64,000 nucleotides of DNA from Enemella evansiae (GTDB lineage Bacteria; Pseudomonadota; Alphaproteobacteria; Rhodobacterales; Rhodobacteraceae). The notes beneath the pieces are model-generated. The model did no database searches and was not told the DNA's origin. It saw only the letters and a program-made list of their open reading frames with translations. The DNA lies in assembly GCA_017255395.1 (NCBI GenBank), contig JAFKDC010000009.1:1-64000 (forward strand), written 5' to 3'. A program made the translations under genes and the position numbers. How positions within the stretch are numbered: position 1 is the stretch's first letter; the number at the start of each line of letters is the position of its first letter. Of this stretch, positions 36,701 to 44,965 are shown piece by piece.

Positions 36701-38857
36701 ATGTCTTGCCAATTCTTCCCGTTCCCGTATCGCGTGGCGCTGTCCGCGCGTCTGCGCCAGACCGCCGCCATTGCCATGGCGCTTTCCCTGCCAGCCGTGG
36801 CGCAGGCGCAGGGAGCGGACGATGCCTATGTGCTGCCGCCGATCATCCTGCAACAGAAGCTGGACTACTCCGGTGCCATCGACGGGTATCTTGCCCCGGC
36901 GACGGAAACTGGCGTGAAATCCGGGGTGCCGCTGTCCGAAGTGCCGCAATCCATCACGGTCGTGACCTCGACCGAGTTGGAAAAGCGCGCACCGCGCCAG
37001 GTCGAGGATGCGATTGCCTATGCCCCCGGCGTGTTGCCATCGACCTGGGGTATGGACGACCGGTATGACCAGTTTTCGATCCGCGGGTTCGATATGGGCC
37101 CCTATGCGCTTTATCGGGATGGATTGCCGCAAAAGGCGCTGAATTTCTCGGGCTTCACCACCGATCCGTACATGATCGACCGCATCGACGTGCTGCGCGG
37201 ACCGGCCGGTGTGCTTTACGGATCGAACGACGCGGGCGGGATGGTCAACCTGGTGACCAAGCGGCCGGTCTTCAACCGGCTGGCCGAGACCAAGCTGACC
37301 TTTGACAACAACGGCACCGCGGCGGTCGGGTTCGACTGGTCCGACGCGGTGAACGCCGACGGCACGCTGGCCGCGCGCGTCACCGGCCTGGTCCGCGATG
37401 GCGAGACCGAGGTCGAGGGATCGGAAAACGACCGCAGCCTGCTGGCCGCCAGCCTGGCCTGGGCGCCGAACGAAGACACCTCGTTGACGTTGCTGGCCCA
37501 TGTCCAGCGCGATGCGCTGACACCGCTGATCTTCGCCCCGGTCAATGGCGAGGATATCGATCCCGCATGGGGGTCGTTGCCCGATGACTACGCCTACCGG
37601 CAATCGGACTATAACCATTTCCGGACCGATCAGGAATCCATCGGCTGGGAGCTGACCCACAATGTTACGCCCGACCTGGTGCTGAACCAGCGGCTGCGCT
37701 ACGCGCATCAGACCACCGATTACGCGCAGCTCGACTATTCCTATGCCGATGCGGGCGGGCTGTATTACTATGCCTTCCGCAATGACGAAGAAGCGCGAAC
37801 GCTTGGGGTCGATACCAATCTGGAATGGACCCGGCAATTCGGCGCCGTCACCAACAGCCTGATCGCCGGTTTCGATTACCAGCGGTCGACCTATGACGTG
37901 ACGCAGTACCTGGATTACACCATGTACACGGTTGCTTATAACGACCCGAATATCGACTTCCCGGTGGCCGATCCGGCGCTGTCGGCGCGCACGCGGAACA
38001 CCTATGTGGAAAAGGGGCTGTATCTGCAGAACCACCTGGATTTCGGTCAGGGCACAAAACTGACCCTGGGGCTGCGCCACAGCGACTTCGACACCAAGGT
38101 CGAAAACCGGCTGACAGGCACCAGCGACAGCCAGGACAATTCCGCCACCACCGCCATGTTCGGCCTGACGCATGAAATGGCCAACGGCCTGACCCCATAT
38201 CTGAGCTATACCGAAGGCTTCACCCAGAATGTCGGGCAGACCATCACCGGCGACGTGCTGGACCCGTCCGAAAGCAAACAATGGGAAATCGGTCTGCGCT
38301 ATGCCCCGCGCGCGGACCTGATGTTCAGCGCGGCGCTGTTCGATCTGCGCAAGAGCAACGTCAAGGAATACGACCTGAACGACCCCACCTGGTCAAGCTT
38401 CACCCAGGCCGGCGAGATCCGCTCGCGCGGGATCGAGCTCGAGGCGCGCGGCCGGCTGTCCGACACCCTGCAGGCGGTGGTCGGCTATACCTATCTGGAA
38501 ACCGAGATCACCAAATCCTCGGACCGGTCGCTTGTCGGCAACGAAAACGCCTTTGCGCCCAACCACCAGGCCTCGCTCTGGCTGGATTACGACGCGGGCA
38601 GCCTGGCGCCGGGCCTGAGCCTGGGTGGCGGTCTGCGCTATGTCTCGTCCTATTACGCGACCCAGAGCAACACCCGCGAAACGCCCGGCCACACGCTGGT
38701 GGATGTGGCAATCGGCTATGAGGTTGCAGATTTCGAGCTGGAACTGGGGATCACCAACCTGCTGGACAAGGAGTACGACAACGTCTGCTATGACGGCTAC
38801 GGATGTTCGCGGGGCGAAGGCCGGATCTTTACCGTCGGGCTCAGCCGACAGTTCTGA
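36701..38857 (+). CDS. TonB-dependent siderophore receptor
   Basis: A 718-residue outer-membrane receptor. A signal sequence (hydrophobic residues 20-36, ending LPAVAQA) is followed by the plug domain (VPQSITVVTSTELEKR, VLRGPAGVLYGSNDAGGMVN) and a 22-strand barrel. It ends in SRQF with the C-terminal aromatic residue required for outer-membrane assembly. The plug pattern is that of ferric hydroxamate/catecholate siderophore receptors. Together with the divergent FecCDE and esterase genes it makes a full xenosiderophore uptake-and-release module; no biosynthesis genes are present. Confidence 0.93.
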   Translation: MSCQFFPFPYRVALSARLRQTAAIAMALSLPAVAQAQGADDAYVLPPIILQQKLDYSGAIDGYLAPATETGVKSGVPLSEVPQSITVVTSTELEKRAPRQVEDAIAYAPGVLPSTWGMDDRYDQFSIRGFDMGPYALYRDGLPQKALNFSGFTTDPYMIDRIDVLRGPAGVLYGSNDAGGMVNLVTKRPVFNRLAETKLTFDNNGTAAVGFDWSDAVNADGTLAARVTGLVRDGETEVEGSENDRSLLAASLAWAPNEDTSLTLLAHVQRDALTPLIFAPVNGEDIDPAWGSLPDDYAYRQSDYNHFRTDQESIGWELTHNVTPDLVLNQRLRYAHQTTDYAQLDYSYADAGGLYYYAFRNDEEARTLGVDTNLEWTRQFGAVTNSLIAGFDYQRSTYDVTQYLDYTMYTVAYNDPNIDFPVADPALSARTRNTYVEKGLYLQNHLDFGQGTKLTLGLRHSDFDTKVENRLTGTSDSQDNSATTAMFGLTHEMANGLTPYLSYTEGFTQNVGQTITGDVLDPSESKQWEIGLRYAPRADLMFSAALFDLRKSNVKEYDLNDPTWSSFTQAGEIRSRGIELEARGRLSDTLQAVVGYTYLETEITKSSDRSLVGNENAFAPNHQASLWLDYDAGSLAPGLSLGGGLRYVSSYYATQSNTRETPGHTLVDVAIGYEVADFELELGITNLLDKEYDNVCYDGYGCSRGEGRIFTVGLSRQF

Positions 38858-39077
38858 TCCGCCCCACCGCAACCGGACTTCCGGAGGATTCCGGTTGCGG
38901 TGGCTTGCAGCGCCCCGCGGTGAGCGGCGTTGATCCGCGGCGTCAAAGCGCGGCTCCGGGTGTGGCGGGGTATTGAATGTCTGTAGGCAATTCGAAAAGT
39001 TCGCCAGAGGCGCGTTCCCGACATAAAGCGCATCACCGCCCCGCATCTGAGAACGAGGCACGCATTGTCTCTCGGGC

Positions 39078-39467
39078 GTGGACGAGATCGCGGCCCGCCT
39101 GCCCGACGGGCTCGAGAGCGGAACCGGCGAAGGCGGGGGGCGCCTTTTCGGGCGGCGAAAGACAGCGCGTTCAACGCGCGCGCGCCCTGGCTCAGCGACC
39201 CAAGTACGTGGTGCCCGATGTGCGGACCAATCACCTCGATATACGCCACCAACTCGAGTTTTTGTCTCTCGTGCGGCGATCAGGTGCCACGGCGCTGATT
39301 TCGCTGCACGATCTCAACCTTGCAGCCAGCTATTGCGATCGGGTTGCGGTTCTTCATCAGGGGGAATCTCTCACGTGGGACCGCCACGGGAGGCAATGAC
39401 CCCGGCCACGATTGAGGCCGTCCACCGGGTGGGCTGCGGACCATCTGCCGGAACCGGAAACCCTTGA
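39078..39467 (+). pseudogene. Decayed FecE-type ABC ATPase
   Basis: Remnants of an iron-siderophore ATPase in two alternating frames: VDEIAARL, then after a frameshift FSGGERQRVQRARALAQ, a damaged Walker B (VVPDVRTNHLDI instead of LLLDEPTNHLDI) and LISLHDLNLAASYCDRVAVLHQG, then back in the first frame PREAMTPATIEAVHRV. The Walker A part is gone. The flanks (38858-39077 and 39468-39577) contain nothing recognisable. It is likely the leftover of a second siderophore transporter. Confidence 0.75.
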
Positions 39468-39577
39468 TCCGGGACAAATCTCCGATGTTCAGGATGACAG
39501 GGGGTGACCCTGACGATGCGGCGTCAGCACGCTGAAAGAGCCGTTGATATCCGGTCCAGGGCGCGGACCCGGTCTGG

Positions 39578-40879
39578 TCAGGGCGTCGGGCGGTTCTTGG
39601 CCGAAGATCCGGTCGGCGCGCCCCGTCCGATGCAGTCGCGCAGCTTGTTCCACGGGCCGCGCAGGCTTTGCACGCCGAAGCCGATCAGCGCGGCGCCCGG
39701 GATGCGCGCGGGCGCGTCATGCGGCCAGAGCCGCGCGCCCTCTTCGCGGTCCACCAGCGTCGCCGCCAGCGCGCGTCCCAGCGCGGCGGTGGTCGGCACG
39801 CCGCGCCCGGAATAGCCCGCCAAGGCCCAGAGGTCAGGCCCCAGTTCGAAAATCGCGGGCCTCTGTTTCGCCGAGACGCCCACGGTCCCGGACCAGTGAT
39901 GCGTGAACCCCAGCCCCTGAAGCGCCGGGTACAGCCGCGCCAGCCGCCGCCCGGCCTGCGCGACGGTCGGCGCGGTGATCCGCCCGCGCCGCAGCTCGAC
40001 CAGCCCGCCGGTGATGATCCGCCCCGAGCCGTCGACGCGGAAGAACATCGGGTCACGCCGCGTGTCGCTGAAGGTCACACCGCCGGGCAGGACCGCTGCC
40101 CGCTGCGCCTCTGTCAGCGGCTGCGATGCGACCGCGTAGGACTGCATGTGCACAAGGCTCTGCCGCAGCCGCGCCGGGATCGCCGCATCGGCATAGGCGT
40201 TGACCGTCAGCCCGACCTTGGGGGCGGCGATTTCTCCGCCCGGGGTGCGCAAAAGCCAGCCGTCCGGCCCCCGCTCCAGCCCCGTCAGCGGAGAGCGCAC
40301 ATGCAGCGCCGCGCCCGCCGCCTGCGCCGCCCCGGCGAGGCCGCGCACATAGGCCAGCGGGTTCACATGCCCGCCGTCGCGATGCACCCAGCCGCCGAGA
40401 TAGCCGGGAATGCCGCTGAGCGCCGTGACCGCGTCGGGGCCGAGGAAGTCCCCCGCCTTTCCCAGACGCGCGTATTTCGCGTGGGCCGCGCGGGCGCGTT
40501 CCAGACCCGCCGCATCGTGGGCCGCGTTCAGCCAGCCTTTCTTCACCGGCTCGCAGGCGATGCCCAGTTCCACGATGGTGTCAAAGACCAGCCGCCCGGC
40601 ATCGCGCAGCAGGGCAAAGCCCTCGGGCGGCAGGATGGCCTCGTCGAGATAGCCGAAGACCGGGATGCATTGCCCGTGGTTGCGCCCCGATCCGCCGTGG
40701 CCCACCTCCTGCGCCTCGATCAGCGCGACAGAGACGCCGCGCCGCGCCAGCATCAGCGCCGCGATGGTGCCGCTGAACCCGGCCCCGACAAGCGCCACGT
40801 CGACCGCGATGCGGCCTTCCAGCGGCGTGCTCGCGGGCGCGGGCGGGGCGGTGTCGACATAGGGCGATTCATGGATCAT
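39578..40879 (-). CDS. FAD-dependent amino-acid/amine oxidoreductase (DAO family)
   Basis: A 433-residue flavoprotein with the dinucleotide-binding motif VALVGAGFSGTIAALMLARRG (residues about 28-48, GxGxxG) and the family hallmark GGSGRNHGQ. Late motifs HWSGTVGVSAKQRP and GYSGRGVPTTAALGRALA resemble gamma-glutamylputrescine and related amine oxidoreductases (PuuB-like). The start ATG overlaps the stop of the N-formylglutamate amidohydrolase-like gene by 4 bp. It probably oxidises an amine or amino acid imported by the adjacent system. Confidence 0.85.
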   Translation of the reverse strand: MIHESPYVDTAPPAPASTPLEGRIAVDVALVGAGFSGTIAALMLARRGVSVALIEAQEVGHGGSGRNHGQCIPVFGYLDEAILPPEGFALLRDAGRLVFDTIVELGIACEPVKKGWLNAAHDAAGLERARAAHAKYARLGKAGDFLGPDAVTALSGIPGYLGGWVHRDGGHVNPLAYVRGLAGAAQAAGAALHVRSPLTGLERGPDGWLLRTPGGEIAAPKVGLTVNAYADAAIPARLRQSLVHMQSYAVASQPLTEAQRAAVLPGGVTFSDTRRDPMFFRVDGSGRIITGGLVELRRGRITAPTVAQAGRRLARLYPALQGLGFTHHWSGTVGVSAKQRPAIFELGPDLWALAGYSGRGVPTTAALGRALAATLVDREEGARLWPHDAPARIPGAALIGFGVQSLRGPWNKLRDCIGRGAPTGSSAKNRPTP

Positions 40880-41607
40880 GCGCGGGCCTCCACCCGGGCC
40901 GTCTGGTGCAGGGCAGCGGTCAGGCGGTCCGCCCAGCCCTCCTGCGCGGTGCGGGTTTCCACAAGGTCGTTGCTGACCTCCAGCCCGCAGGCGCGCCGCC
41001 CCGTCCCCCACGTGTGGCGGTCGACGGTAAAGACCCCGTCGCGCCCGGTGTAGGGCCGGTTGTCGCCCAGCGTGCCGCAGCCTTCGAGCGCCGCCAGCAG
41101 CGCCTGCGACAGCGCGGGCGATTCGTTCCAGATCGTGCCCGCGTCCCAAGGGCGGCGCAGCCCGTCCATCACCCGCGTGCAGGTATGCAACGCAAGGAAC
41201 AGCGGGTCCGCATGGCGCGCCTGCACCTGCTGCCAGAGCCGGTTGAGCGCCGCGTGATAGGGCCAGAAAATCGCGTCCCGCCGCGCCTCGCGCCCGGCCT
41301 CTGTCAGGGCGTTGCCGGGGATCGGCACGCCCTCGACCGCCGTCGCGATGGACCGCGGGTCGGCGATCCAGCGATTGAGGTCCAGCACCAGCCGGCTGAC
41401 GGTGCCAAGGATCACCGGCGCGTCCAGCCGCGCCGCCAGCATCCGGGCCAGCGGCTCTACCCCCAGATCGCAGAAGTGATGTGTCCCGTACCAGTCCGGC
41501 GCCAGCCCCAGCGCGTGGCCCTCGGGCACCGCCACCCCGGCATGATCCACCACGATCAGCCCGGGAAAGCGGCCCTCGGGGTTCAGGATCTCGAAGGGCT
41601 CACGCAT
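40876..41607 (-). CDS. N-formylglutamate amidohydrolase-family protein (second, divergent)
   Basis: A 243-residue protein of the FGase family with VVDHAGVAVPEG near the N-terminus, LNRWIADPR, and LALHTCTRVM, which holds the middle histidine. It is distinct from hutG in this window and of the shorter, less-characterised subtype often found with unrelated catabolic genes. It sits between the RpiR regulator (8-bp overlap) and the FAD oxidoreductase (4-bp overlap), so it likely deacylates an N-acyl amino acid in the same pathway. Confidence 0.8.
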   Translation of the reverse strand: MREPFEILNPEGRFPGLIVVDHAGVAVPEGHALGLAPDWYGTHHFCDLGVEPLARMLAARLDAPVILGTVSRLVLDLNRWIADPRSIATAVEGVPIPGNALTEAGREARRDAIFWPYHAALNRLWQQVQARHADPLFLALHTCTRVMDGLRRPWDAGTIWNESPALSQALLAALEGCGTLGDNRPYTGRDGVFTVDRHTWGTGRRACGLEVSNDLVETRTAQEGWADRLTAALHQTARVEARA

Positions 41608-42454
41608 CGCCCTGCCCCGTGCGCCGCAGCGCCTCTATGCGTTCCAGCCGCCTGCGCACGCCGTCGCGGTCGCGGTCCACGACCGCCGCCACCAGCGCCT
41701 CGACCTGCGCCGTGGGCACCACCCGCGACCCGAAGGGCGAGGGGGACTCGTCCGGCGCCACAAGCACCGCCTCGGCCAGCTCCGCCACCGGAGAGCGCCA
41801 CGGATCGGTCAGCACTACCACCCGTGCCCCCTGCCCCTTCGCCGTGCGGGCGAAGGCCAGCAGATCGTCCTGATAGCGACGGTAGTCGAAGACCACGAGC
41901 ACGTCGCGCGGCCCGATGTCCACCAGCGGATCGAAGGCGAAGCCAAGCGGCCGGTCGATCAGCGACACCCCGGCCCGCACCTGCCCCAGGTGCGCCGCAA
42001 GGCGCTGCGCGAGATTGCGGCTGTAACGCCCGCCAAGCGCCTTCACCGACAGCTTCGGGTCCGCCAGCAGGTCAACGATGCGGTCGAATTCCGCCGGGAC
42101 CGCGCGGTCGGCGGCGCGGCGCAGCGCCTCGGCCTGCATCAGAAGCGTGCGGCGGTAGAGATGTTCTCCGGCGGCCTCTTCGGCAGGCGCGGCCATCTGC
42201 ACCACCGGAGAGCCGAGCTGCCGGTCCACCTCTGTCATCACCGCCGCCTGAAAGCCTGCGAAGCGCGGAAAGCCCAGCTTGTTGAGGTAGCGCAGCACCG
42301 TCGGCCCGCTGACCCCCGCCCGCGTGGCCAGCGCCTCGACCGTGCCGAGCGCGCTTGTCGGGAAGCTCTCGGTCAGCGCGGCGGCGACCTTGCGCTCTGC
42401 CGCCGAAACCGCGCCGTTGCGCAAGAGCGCCGAGAGGTCCTGTGAAGAAATCAT
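41600..42454 (-). CDS. RpiR/MurR-family transcriptional regulator
   Basis: A 284-residue protein with the RpiR-type N-terminal HTH (LGTVEALATRAGVSGPTVLRYLNKLGF) and a C-terminal SIS-fold domain (about residues 130-260; ALGGRYSRNLAQRLAAHL). It is the first gene of an operon with the amidohydrolase and FAD oxidoreductase, divergent from a peptide-type binding protein. Two TGTAA/TTACA palindromes lie between them. Confidence 0.88.
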   Translation of the reverse strand: MISSQDLSALLRNGAVSAAERKVAAALTESFPTSALGTVEALATRAGVSGPTVLRYLNKLGFPRFAGFQAAVMTEVDRQLGSPVVQMAAPAEEAAGEHLYRRTLLMQAEALRRAADRAVPAEFDRIVDLLADPKLSVKALGGRYSRNLAQRLAAHLGQVRAGVSLIDRPLGFAFDPLVDIGPRDVLVVFDYRRYQDDLLAFARTAKGQGARVVVLTDPWRSPVAELAEAVLVAPDESPSPFGSRVVPTAQVEALVAAVVDRDRDGVRRRLERIEALRRTGQGDA

Positions 42455-42476
42455 CGCGGCGTCCCGCTGCCCTGCT

Positions 42477-42532
42477 TGTAATATTTGTTACATCTTGACT
42501 GATAACGAAACCGCTCGCAACATGTATTACAT
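42477..42532. promoter_or_regulatory. Two RpiR operator candidates
   Basis: TGTAA-N6-TTACA at 42477-42492 and ATGTA-T-TACAT at 42522-42532 lie in the divergent gap between rpiR and the binding-protein gene. This A/T-rich stretch stands out against the GC-rich surroundings. TGTAA-N6-TTACA-like sequences are typical of several RpiR-family sites. Confidence 0.55.
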
Positions 42533-42600
42533 TCGAAAAGGGGAATCCCACCCCGCCACAGGGCGCCGCCAAGGCCCCGGACACCGACAGGAGACCTTTC

Positions 42601-44298
42601 ATGAAGACCCTCTCGACCTTTCTGGGAACGGCGCTTGCGCTGATGCCGCTTGCGGCCAGCGCCGAGCGCGGCAGCGACGGAGAGCTGCGCATCCTCTACT
42701 GGCAGGCTGCCTCTTCGATGAACCCCTACCTGTCCGGCATCGCGAAAGAGACCGAGGCCGCCTCGCTAGTGCTGGAACCGCTGGCGCGGTTTTCCGAGAC
42801 CGGCGCGCTGGTCCCGATCCTCGCGGAAGAGATCCCCACGGTCGAGAACGGCGCCGTGGCCGAGGACCTGACCGCGATCACATGGCGCCTGCGCGAGGGG
42901 CTGATGTGGTCCGACGGCACGCCCGTCACCGCCTCTGACGTGGTCTTCACATGGCAATATTGTACCGACGAGGCCAGCGGCTGCGCCGCGCTCCAGCAGT
43001 TCGAGGGCGTGACAGAGGTCGTGGCCGTGGACGACCGCACCGTCGAAATCCGCTTCTCCGAGCCGAAGCCCTACCCCTACGCGGCCTTCGTCAGCTCTGA
43101 ATCGCCGATCCTGCAAGAGGCGCAGTTCAAGGACTGCACCGGCGCCCGGGTGTCGCAATGCACAGAGCAGAACACCTATCCCATCGGCACCGGCCCCTAC
43201 ATGGTCGAGGATTTCCGCGCCAATGACATCATCACCTATGCGATGAACCCCGAATACCGCGACCCGGACAAGCCCGCCTTTTCCACCGTCACGATCAAGG
43301 GCGGCGGCGATCCGAATTCCTCGGCCCGGGCGGTGCTTCAGACCGGCGAGGTCGATTATGCCTGGAACCTGCAACTGCCGCCCGACGTCCTCGACGCCAT
43401 GAGCGGCGGCCCCGGCGAGGTCATCACCTCGGGCGGCTCCGCGGTCGAGTTCCTTTTCCTGAACCAGACCGACCCGAACCCCGATCTGGGCGACGCGCGC
43501 TCGACCGTCGAAGGCGGCGCGCACCCCTTTCTGACCGATCCGCGCGTCGGTCAGGCGCTGTCCATGGCCATCGACCGCACCGTGATCGCCGAGGCGCTCT
43601 ATGGCGACAGCGGCGTTGCGGGCTGCGCCGTCATTCCCGCGCCCGATCTCTACACCTCCGACACCTTCGACGGCTGCGTGACGCAGGACATCGAAGGCGC
43701 CAAGGCCCTGCTGGACGAGGCCGGCTGGACCGATACGGACGGCGACGGCATCCGCGACAAGGACGGCGTGAAGCTGTCGATCCTCTACCAGACCTCGACC
43801 AATGGCGTGCGGCAGGACAGCCAGTCGCTGATCAAATCGTGGTGGGAAGAGCTGGGCGTCGAGACGGAATTGCGCAACATCGACGCCTCTGTCTTCTTCG
43901 GCGGCGACGCGGGCTCGCCCGACACGCGGCAGAAGTTCTATGCCGATGTGCAGATGTACACCGACAACTCCAAGGGGCAGGACCCCGAAGCCTTCCTCGG
44001 CAACTGGAGCTGCGCCAACATCCCGGGCCCGGCGACGCAGTGGCAGGGCAACAACATCCAGCGCTTCTGCTCGGATGATTACGAGGCCAAGATCGCCGAG
44101 TTCCGCACCGCCGCCTCGCTGGAGGATCGCGGCCGCCTCGCCCGCGAGATGAACGACATGCTGGTAGGGTCCTACACGATCATCCCGCTGATCCACCGCA
44201 GCATCCTGTCGGGCAAGGCCAAGACGCTGGAAGGCGTGCGGATGAACAGCTGGGACAGCCAGATCTGGAACATCGCCGACTGGTATCGCGCCGACTGA
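42601..44298 (+). CDS. DppA/OppA-type ABC substrate-binding protein (orphan)
   Basis: A 565-residue cluster C binding protein with a Sec signal peptide (residues 1-21, ending AASA). The SBP_bac_5 pattern is clear: LVLEPLARFSETGALVPILAEEIPT, then TWRLREGLMWSDGTPVTASDVVF. An AGGAGA ribosome site precedes the ATG. Unlike normal peptide-importer operons, no permease or ATPase genes follow; a strong terminator lies 22 bp after the stop. It must borrow a membrane complex from elsewhere or be left over from a truncated operon. Confidence 0.88.
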   Translation: MKTLSTFLGTALALMPLAASAERGSDGELRILYWQAASSMNPYLSGIAKETEAASLVLEPLARFSETGALVPILAEEIPTVENGAVAEDLTAITWRLREGLMWSDGTPVTASDVVFTWQYCTDEASGCAALQQFEGVTEVVAVDDRTVEIRFSEPKPYPYAAFVSSESPILQEAQFKDCTGARVSQCTEQNTYPIGTGPYMVEDFRANDIITYAMNPEYRDPDKPAFSTVTIKGGGDPNSSARAVLQTGEVDYAWNLQLPPDVLDAMSGGPGEVITSGGSAVEFLFLNQTDPNPDLGDARSTVEGGAHPFLTDPRVGQALSMAIDRTVIAEALYGDSGVAGCAVIPAPDLYTSDTFDGCVTQDIEGAKALLDEAGWTDTDGDGIRDKDGVKLSILYQTSTNGVRQDSQSLIKSWWEELGVETELRNIDASVFFGGDAGSPDTRQKFYADVQMYTDNSKGQDPEAFLGNWSCANIPGPATQWQGNNIQRFCSDDYEAKIAEFRTAASLEDRGRLAREMNDMLVGSYTIIPLIHRSILSGKAKTLEGVRMNSWDSQIWNIADWYRAD

Positions 44299-44320
44299 TC
44301 CCTTGGCGTTTGCGCACGGC

Positions 44321-44353
44321 AAAAGGCCCCGGGCGTCACACCCGGGGCCTTTT
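44321..44353. terminator. Strong intrinsic terminator
   Basis: AAAAGGCCCCGGG pairs perfectly with CCCGGGGCCTTTT across a 7-base loop, giving a bidirectional rho-independent terminator for the binding-protein gene. Confidence 0.85.
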
Positions 44354-44509
44354 CGCAACCTCAGCGTAACGTCTGTCAATCGGCACGCACTCTTGAATAG
44401 CCCCCGGTTTCTTAGGCGCGCTCGTGCCCCAGTTTCTGCTGCGGCCCGGGCCGACGGCCGCCCCAAACGCGCGCTTTCGGCGGCAACGACCCTCGAACCG
44501 GGGCTTGCG

Positions 44510-44660
44510 ACCGGGCGCGAGGGCCTTGCCCATGCCGATCCCGTCGGCGCCATCGGGTTCTTCATCATCATCGTGGTGACGCTGGGCGGCATTCGGGGCG
44601 GATGGCTCACGCCGACCGAGGGCAGGACCGTCGGGGTGGCAGGAGCGATCCTGGGGTATG
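44510..44660 (+). pseudogene. Fragment of a TRAP large permease (DctM-like)
   Basis: About 45 codons read DPVGAIGFFIIIVVTLGGIRG and WLTPTEGRTVGVAGAILGYA. The G-x-(L/F)TPTE motif after two hydrophobic segments is the hallmark of DctM proteins, but there is no matching N- or C-terminal part. It is a remnant only. Confidence 0.5.
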
Positions 44661-44965
44661 CGCGCCCCTCAAGTGCGACTCCCATCAGAAAACAGATGGT
44701 GATCGCATGAAGGGAGTTTGCCATGCACTGCCGGGCAAGGCCTCGTAAAGCAAGGCCCTGAGAGGAGAGCAGTTAGCCACGCCACCGAGCGCGCCGTTCC
44801 GATCGGAGCGATATGGTCTGCGCCAGCAGTGCCTTGGCGAACACTGCCCCGGGCGCCCGGGACAGCGACAGGTTCAGGAAGACAGACCGGCAGCCGCCAG
44901 CGAGACCGATGGCAAGGGCCATCAGTCCGTGAAGCGCCGGGCCTGGCCTCGTTGATGCGGTCAGG
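44661..44965. other. Intergenic stretch with unassigned coding relics
   Basis: About 300 bp between the TRAP fragment and tctA. On the minus strand an open stretch reads GLMALAIGLAGG and AVFAKALLAQTISLRSERRARWRG before a stop, like the last helix and tail of a lost membrane protein, but no family can be named. No RNA gene or clear terminator is visible. Confidence 0.35.

Noticed and set aside
36263-38281. A 672-codon open frame on the minus strand opposite the TonB receptor
   Set aside because: Same effect of third-position GC; the receptor on the other strand has all expected motifs.
40876-41607. A duplicate hutG belonging to histidine degradation
   Set aside because: It is only distantly similar to the hutG at 17862-18674, is co-operonic with an FAD oxidoreductase and RpiR regulator, and has no HutC-like site.
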